Source of the DNA: Mytilus trossulus
Taxonomy: Eukaryota > Mollusca > Bivalvia > Mytilida > Mytilidae
Assembly: GCF_036588685.1 (NCBI RefSeq)
Contig: NC_086374.1
Coordinates: 74,026,457-74,090,456 of the forward strand
Length of the DNA: 64,000 nucleotides
Direction of reading: 5' to 3'
In this document: piece by piece, positions 57,724-64,000 of the stretch
Numbering within the stretch: the first letter of the stretch is position 1
Layout of the letters: every line of letters starts with the position of its first letter
The notes under the pieces: generated by a model
Database searches by the model: none
What the model was told of the DNA's origin: nothing
The model's input: the letters and a program-made list of their open reading frames with translations, nothing else
Made by a program: the position numbers and the translations under genes

Positions 57724-60700
57724 ATGGCATATCGTGCAACTGGGATTGATGATAATCCTCTCCAGGTACACCAAGCTGGGTGTCCACGCTTATACCGGGA
57801 TGTTTTCTCAAATATTAAGGTTTTATGGGCAGTTGTCACTTTTCTAGTTGTATTGATGATTGCTTTAGTGATTGTTATATGTGTCATCAAAGGCAAGGTA
57901 AGTATGAAATAATGAATAGTCAACAATAAAAATACGATAACCTTTTATTTGACGGAATATATTGTATATGTAAAATTGTAAGTTCAATGTGTTGATTAGA
58001 TAATAGCATATAACGATAAGACATGACTGGATGAAAACCAAATACCGATATATTGTATTCGTTTATATAGTCCGCAATCTTCTTATTACGTCAATATCAA
58101 CAATTTCTGAAAGTTTCCAATACATCTTATTACAATTTGCTACTTACAATGGTTTTAAAACCAGTCCCATATTGCCAGTGTGTGGACAACAGATGTTTTG
58201 TAAAACCAAATGGATGTTGTCAGCTGTCACCAAAATCCCTCTTTTGACCTAGCTTGGGTGGAAAGTTCAACGGTTTTTTTTCAACTCACTTTTCTGTTCA
58301 TTTTGAGCTTATGGACTAATTACGGGGTAGAATATAGCACTTGTATATTTATAGTCACAAAGGTATATTTTGTTTATCGTTTAAATATCGTATTCCTTTA
58401 AAGTCATAAGAAACGAGTGACCGGTGAAAAATGATGTTCTTCCAATTCTTGAACCAATGCATACAAACATCATAAACTTAGTCTTCTGTGCTCGAATTTA
58501 TCATTTTTTTGTGTGTAAATTTCGTATAATTGTCAATTTTCTTTTCAATCGGTCAGCGTTGTTGTGAAAATATGGCAGGTATTTAAAGTTCGTGTTTTGA
58601 AGCCGAAGTTTAACGATTGTCACCTGTTTGTCAACAATTGACGAAAAATAAACAGAAAAGCATGGAAATTGAGCACGTGTTTAACATGTTAATTCAGATA
58701 ATTGTTTATTCTAAGGACATCCATGCGTGTTGTGGTCACCGGATTTTTACGAGATGGGTCACACTGAGGTCACCTTGCATACGGAAAATATGTCGGGGGA
58801 ATTGCTTGCTGGAAGGAAGCTATTCAAATAAAGTTAACTTCTTCTAAATATGAATAAATTAAAGAATTTTCTTCAGAAAAAAAGTATATGTACATAAGTT
58901 TTATAATGAAAACTATCCATTGAGTTATAAAGATCATATGCATTATTTTTTTTTATTTGAGGTTTCTTATGACTTTAAGTATATTATAACAGTTTAATTA
59001 CCGATTATGAATTAGCTGAATTCAACAGACGTTTTATGGTCAAGTAGAAGTAAATGGGCTTTGTCAAACATTTTGGTTGAATTTTATGTACATCTTTGAC
59101 GCGTTGCACTTTGTTATGTTTTGTTGTAATTCTTATCCTAGATAATCACTACGAACTATGTTTAACGTAAACACGAAGTCGGTGATCATATTTTTATTTT
59201 TATATCACCTTCGATTATTTCTAAACGTCAGCTATAGAAAAGACAGTTAAAGCAGAAGAAATGAACACATATCCTATGAAACAGTTTTTTTATGTGTTAT
59301 CACTTATGTTCATTGCCGTACGACCTACTGACGAAGCAATTTTGTTTTTAAGTAATTATTGTTCTTTTACAAACATCAATAAACATCATATTCCAGTATT
59401 AAAGTATGATACTAATACAAGTGCATATGACCATGTCGTGGAATTACTTCAAGCTAGTATGGTCGAGGGCAAATGTTTGGACACAAATACATACTAGCAA
59501 ACACACCATAGATGTCAACATTAAAACGGTGTACGCCAGTTGTGAGATTCGTCTTGAAAAGTGACGTTCAAATTAGACAAGTTGAAAATGCCAAATAAAG
59601 TACGAACTAGAAGAGCATTGAGAACCCCTGTTTTGTTTTGTGTTCAATGTTTATCTGGTATCTGATTATTTAATAGTGTCCTATTTTGACTGATATCTTT
59701 TAATAAGCCTGTCATTGATATCTTTTCAGAATGATATTTGCATACAGAAATCAAATGACAATGCATCTAATGACACTAAAAAGATCACACCACTGAAAAA
59801 TGATCGTAAGTATAACTTATATAATAGGTATTCATATGTGGGTTTTTTTTTATGTACTTTACATTGTGTGCATTCTATTTGATACTGTAGTCCCACTAGG
59901 CCACGATCGCACTACGATATGTGGAAAAATGAAAATTTTAACGATGGTAGTGCGAGCGTGTAGATCACAGTAAGGTCGTCATACGGTCGTGGTGAGGTCT
60001 TCAAGATCGTGATAAGCGTGGCCATCTTCCAACATGTTCAAAACAATCGGTTGCGGTCGTGGCGAAATTAGGTCGAAGTAGAAGCGGAGTGAGAGCGCAA
60101 TAAGGTCGTGGTTTGATCGGAAAGGTCGCTGTACTATCGTAGCGAGAGCGTGATTCAATTTGATAAGACTGCGTTACGATCTCACAGAGACGTTACTACG
60201 ACCTCACTACGACCATCACGTTCTGACAGCGACCCATCTAAGCTTCCACTACGACTATACTACGTTACCACCACGCTGTTGAAGACCATAGTACGCTTCT
60301 AGCACGCCTATGCCGACATTATCACGCTCTTCGTTCTTACGACCGGACTACGTTCGTACTACTACCCTTATGCTTATTGTGATTTTCACATGAAATACAT
60401 CTATATAAAAACTCTACAAGGTTTTGTTTTTCTGTTTTAAATTTGGACCTCTTGTCCATTTTCTCCAACGGCTGAACCATGCTTGACACATCTGTGTCAT
60501 CCCTGCTATCGTTCCCTAAAACAATGTCATTTAAGGTTATGATTCGCGTTGGATTGGTCGGTCCGACATCTCTGCTAGATCAGGATTCGTTACTATCAGA
60601 CCTCCCTCAGCCTCTACATCTACTCCTACCATCATGTCCACGTGTTCTGGTAAATTTTGGTGGAATAACTGTATTGTTTCCGAAAAATCTAGATTTTATC

Positions 60701-61496
60701 AGAAATAGAAGGAATGGAATAGCATTGATATGGAACACGATGTTTACGTTTTTACTGAGAACGTAGTCAGATGGCGGTATCACAATAAGCAATAAAATGA
60801 AAAATGCGTTAAAGTCCTACAATTTCAAAAGATTTTACCAAATACAGATAAAGAATATTGAAACCCTTTTCATATCATACTTTATATGTTTGGCCTACCA
60901 TACTATTTGTACCGAATGAATTATAGAAAACTTATCAATCGAAATCAGTATATACTTTAATATGCAAATGTTTAAAAACAACTTGTTCGGGTTTTCTTGC
61001 ATTTGCAAATCAAAAGAAAAACAGTTGCTTTTTAGTATTCTCGTGTAGTATACGAACTGTAAATTATATTGTATATAAATATCTTTCTATTACAGCTTTT
61101 TGTCAATTGCCCATCCCTCGCACAAACGTACACGTCATGAAATGTTTTCTTCTTTACGAAGGAGAATATACTGTAAACTGCGTTTTCGATACACCCGCAC
61201 AAGTTACAAGAGTATGTGCTACAAATGTTACTAACTAACATTATAAACTTGACTGTGATTCATCATTTGGCTATAACTGCAATCAAGTTTGCTCAGAAAA
61301 TTGTGACTTAGATTGTAAAGGTGATTGTACCGAGTTTTCAATTACGATACTTTTATCTGGTATTCTTGTACTTGAGATAAGTGATAACTGTTTACAAAAT
61401 GATGGACATATTGAAATATGGAATGCAACGATTCACAGAATGGGAAAACAGGAAATGCAAAGTAAGAACCAAAGGAATAGTGAACAAAAAACATGA
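57724..61496 (+). CDS. Novel three-exon type II membrane protein (member B), premature stop
   Basis: Paralogue of 17776-19958. Exons: 57724-57897 (58 codons, AAG|GTAAGT), 59730-59805 (TTTTCAG acceptor, GTAAGT donor) and 61096-61496. Intron phases 0 and 1 match member A. Exon 1 ends in a hydrophobic segment (about residues 33-55, LWAVVTFLVVLMIALVIVIC) after a short cytoplasmic N-terminus. Exon 2 is an Asn/Lys-rich stalk with NAS and NDT sequons. Exon 3 shares FCQLPIPR, MKCFLLYEGEYT and EISDNCLQNDGHIEIWNAT with member A. An in-frame TAA at 61236-61238, where member A has GAA, truncates the product to about 130 residues and removes most of the ectodomain. The reading frame then stays open to TGA 61494-61496, immediately followed by AATAAA (61498-61503). 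Either a young pseudogene, a null allele or an error. Confidence 0.6.
59261..59497 (+). CDS. Small reading frame with signal-like start, uncertain
   Basis: ATG frame of 78 codons, MNTYPMKQFFYVLSLMFIAV then a polar part with two cysteines. A TTTTTATATCACC TATA-like stretch lies about 55 bp upstream. It sits in intron 1 of the member B gene and its end abuts a reversed SINE. It could be a separate small secreted-peptide gene or chance. Confidence 0.2.
   Translation: MNTYPMKQFFYVLSLMFIAVRPTDEAILFLSNYCSFTNINKHHIPVLKYDTNTSAYDHVVELLQASMVEGKCLDTNTY
59500..59640 (-). mobile_element. SINE copy, reverse orientation
   Basis: On the minus strand CAATGCTCTTCTAGTTCGTA ... AAGACGAATCTCACAACTGG ends the body; a diverged copy of the common SINE, in intron 1 of the member B gene. 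Confidence 0.45.
59893..60370. repeat. Hairpin-forming array of degenerate GGTCGTNGT motifs
   Basis: The first half (to about 60140) is full of GGTCGTGGT, GAGAGCGTGAT and AGCGTGG on the plus strand. The second half has the same motifs on the minus strand (ACTACGACC, ATCACGCTC, CCACGCT), so the two halves form an imperfect inverted repeat about 480 bp long. It is clearly richer in G and C than its surroundings. No reading frame. It lies in intron 2 of the member B gene. Confidence 0.7.
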
Positions 61497-61497
61497 C

Positions 61498-61503
61498 AAT
61501 AAA
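61498..61503 (+). terminator. Polyadenylation signal of member B
   Basis: AATAAA starting two bases after the member B stop codon. Confidence 0.5.
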
Positions 61504-61689
61504 GTAAAGACAAAAATATTCACGTTTTGTTATTTATGAGAAAAAAAAATCACTGCATTTTGTATGTGCCTGTCCAAAATCGGAAGCCCGTAATTCAGTG
61601 GTTGTCAGTCATTTATTTATGCATTTCCATGTCCGGAGTGCTCTTCTATTTATTTGAACATTAATCCTGTCAAGTTATTATGTCATTTT

Positions 61690-62000
61690 TCTGGTATTTC
61701 TGGCATTGCCATATAAGCGGGTGTTTTGGCTATACATAAAACTAAGTTCAACCCTCTTTTTTTTTCTTAAAATGTCATGTGCCAATTCTTGAATATGGAA
61801 GCTGATATCAAATAGCTCATTCTATGTATGTTGGCGGTTTTTTTTTGTAGCAGTTCAGTGTTTCTGTTGTGCAGTTGTTTTCCTCTCATATTTGATGTGC
61901 TTCCTTCAGTTTTGGTTTGTGACCTGGATCTGTTTCAGTAAATTCGATTTTTGACTGTTGATCATATGTAAACTACTGATACCTTTATTTGTCGTTTGTT
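61690..62000 (+). repeat. AACCTGGTTTTGTGG-family repeat
   Basis: Diverged copy with GCGGGTGTTTTGGCTATACA, AAACTAAGTTCAACCCTC and TGACCTGGATCTGTTTCAG. Confidence 0.5.
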
Positions 62001-62224
62001 GCTTTGTAACATTCTGTAAACCTACTTATTTTCGCGGATACTTTATTTCGCGTTTTATCCTTTCTAAGCCACTTCGCGGCTATTTAATTTAGCGATTTCT
62101 TATTTTCTTGGTGAAATTTAATAAGACATGATCCAAGTTTTACATATTAACGACGATTTATATTCGCGATATTTTTCTACTCGCGAAATTCACGAAATAA
62201 GTTGGTTTATAGCATTTGTTTTTA

Positions 62225-62430
62225 GTTTACTATTTTGTACACTAATTAAGCCGTTAGTTTTCTCGTTTGAATTGTTTTACATTTGTCATTTCGGGGCCTT
62301 TTTAAGCTGACTATGTGGCATGAGCTTTGTTCATTGTTGAAGGCCGTATGGTGACCTATAGTTGTGAATGACTGTGTCGTTTGTTCTTTTGTTGATAGTT
62401 GTCTTATTGGCATCAATGCACATCTTCTTA
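62225..62430 (-). repeat. GCCAATGAGACA-family repeat, reverse copy
   Basis: TTGAATTGTTTTACATTTGT, CATTTCGGGGCC, TTCATTGTTGAAGGCCGTA and GGTGACCTATAGTTGT, the reverse of 6384-6560. Confidence 0.65.
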
Positions 62431-62639
62431 CAAACAAACTGTGTTAGATATGAGAACAGACATGCTGCAAAGAAAACATAAGGACATTGTGACGGCCATA
62501 TAAAATCAAATGTAAAGCGAAAAGAAAAAAAATGAAAATAGAGATAACATTAAGCAAAAATTTCAACAAGACACACTCCCTCAAAAGACCTACAGAGAAA
62601 TCAAGTGATCTAGAAGGCACATAATCCAAACTTGCAGTG

Positions 62640-64000
62640 AGTATTAATCAATATATAATTTGGTACGCCAGACGCAAGTTTTAAACGGATTATTTAGTCA
62701 GCTTAGATTAAGTATCACAACCAACATGTTAATGGATGTGCATCTGTGTATTGTTTTTCTGATAGCCTTTTTTTTTTTTATGTGTATGGCGTCCTATTAG
62801 ATATAATACAAAAATACAGAAACCATAATAGTTCCAACAATGTACGATTGTTTCTACTGACTAGCAACAACATTCAACACCAAATGACTTTTTATGACTG
62901 TAATATAATAACTATCAGCCGCGTCATTGTTTAGAATAGGTAAATTATATTGATTGTTATCAATCATAGTTTATATGCATGAAATGATTAAACATCATTA
63001 TTGTCAGCTTAACACAAATTACGGCAGTGTGCTTTGGTCAAGCTAAAAAAAAAGGTTAAAAATACCTCGTGGACATTTGTGAGTAACTTTCAGTTTGCTT
63101 GATTCCTCCCTATCAAAAGGGTTTAGACGTATCGGAAGTTCGGATTGAAATCAAATGTACTTCATGACGAGAACATGCCAAGATACTATAATTTGTTATC
63201 TTTGAATATTTCATTTATTTTTCTGTGTAACTTGTTTTGTGGCATTGTGCAAGATAATGCATCCGTGAAATTGCTGTATGAAATCTCCTATAAAGTATAT
63301 CAATCGATCTTATGTGTAGGATAATATGATTTCTCATTAGCAGACTTTGCAAAAACTAGTCGAATATTTGTTGGGAAGGCAGGAAGATTTTAGTTGTTGG
63401 AGATGTTACCTGTTGTTTCGTTATGTTTTAGTTAGTTTTCTATACTAGATTTTATTTCATGTTCTTATTTTAAACATGTTCTGTAAATGTCATGGTCGAG
63501 ATAAAAAAAAAAGAGGATGATTGAGGTCTTTTAAACAACTAGTTGTGCCCGCCACTAAGGAAGCGATTTGTCGATTATTGGCTTTATTTGAAGAGTTTGA
63601 GATTAATTTTTATCTATTCAAATTATCCGTAATAATTAAGGATTCGGGACGATAAATAGCTTTACCTATTGCAATCAAAGCAGTACTTGTCTTTTGTTAG
63701 TGATTGTGTGTTGCCCTTTAGATGTCTCTTGAGGATTTGTAAGGTTAAATTGCTGTCTCATTGAAAATTATTCATCTAATTCGGACCGATAGTGAATAAA
63801 ACTTCAGGATTCTCGCAATCCATGCGAGAATGCTACTACAACGAAACCAATATAGTGATAATATAATCCTTGTGATCATCAGAAAACATCCTTAACGAAA
63901 CATACGTTACATCTGGATACTATTTTGTCTGTCGTGCATTGACCAGCTTATTATCTAGCATTCTAGTTCATTTAATAATATGACAGGCTTAACTTAATGT
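62640..64000. other. Window end, no gene seen
   Basis: AT-rich sequence with no exon-like frame or element I can support. Confidence 0.4.

Noticed and set aside
60479-60766. 95-codon plus-strand frame after the hairpin array
   Set aside because: Low-complexity leucine/proline composition, no splice context agreeing with member B, and it lies within intron 2.

Overview
The window is AT-rich eukaryotic DNA from an animal. Its genes are small, split by GT-AG introns and embedded in layers of interspersed repeats; there are no bacterial operons, tRNA genes or rRNA genes. The C-type lectins and the repeat families (a SINE tail carrying ACGAAACGCGCGTCTGGCG, and a family opening with GTATGATTGCCAATGAGACA) look like those of a bivalve mollusc, most likely a mussel. 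That assignment rests on memory of such genomes, not on a search.

Host genes. (1) 372-7532 and 11044-15118, both on the minus strand, are tandemly duplicated secreted C-type lectins. Each has five exons with the same phases: signal peptide, three carbohydrate-recognition exons and a tiny last exon whose stop overlaps a polyadenylation signal. Copy 1 keeps an EPN/WND sugar-binding signature but has an extra T that shifts the frame in its signal exon. Copy 2 is intact and reads EPS. (2) 17776-19958 and 57724-61496, both plus strand and about 40 kb apart, are two members of a three-exon gene family I do not recognise. The products look like type II membrane proteins with a cysteine-rich, N-glycosylated ectodomain. 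The second copy has an in-frame stop in the ectodomain exon. (3) 40070-45880, plus strand, is a five-exon gene for a 115-residue secreted, basic, tyrosine-rich peptide with four cysteines in one exon, and a TATA box upstream.

Mobile DNA fills most of the rest. An 8.5 kb foldback structure (20498-28980) has nearly identical 1.65-1.85 kb inverted arms, each holding an array of 22-bp repeats. At 29993-38676 lies a tyrosine-recombinase retrotransposon with split direct repeats in the order A1-B1-A2-B2 (PAT/Ngaro-like), carrying gag-like, RT/RNase H and recombinase reading frames. Its A1 repeat is interrupted by a 2.6 kb terminal-inverted-repeat element (30217-32809), and the uninterrupted A2 copy shows what the empty site looked like. 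There is a decayed LINE at 46370-49660, a Penelope-like reverse transcriptase at 54728-56638 on the minus strand with one nonsense codon, two more fragments of that class, two clear MITEs, a hairpin-forming GC-richer array at 59893-60370, and many SINE-like copies.

The lectins, the novel membrane-protein family and the cationic peptide are all small secreted or surface products, consistent with a cluster of epithelial or immune effector genes expanding by duplication. That functional reading is inference. The exon models were assembled by eye from splice signals, reading phase and agreement between paralogues; no transcript evidence was available.
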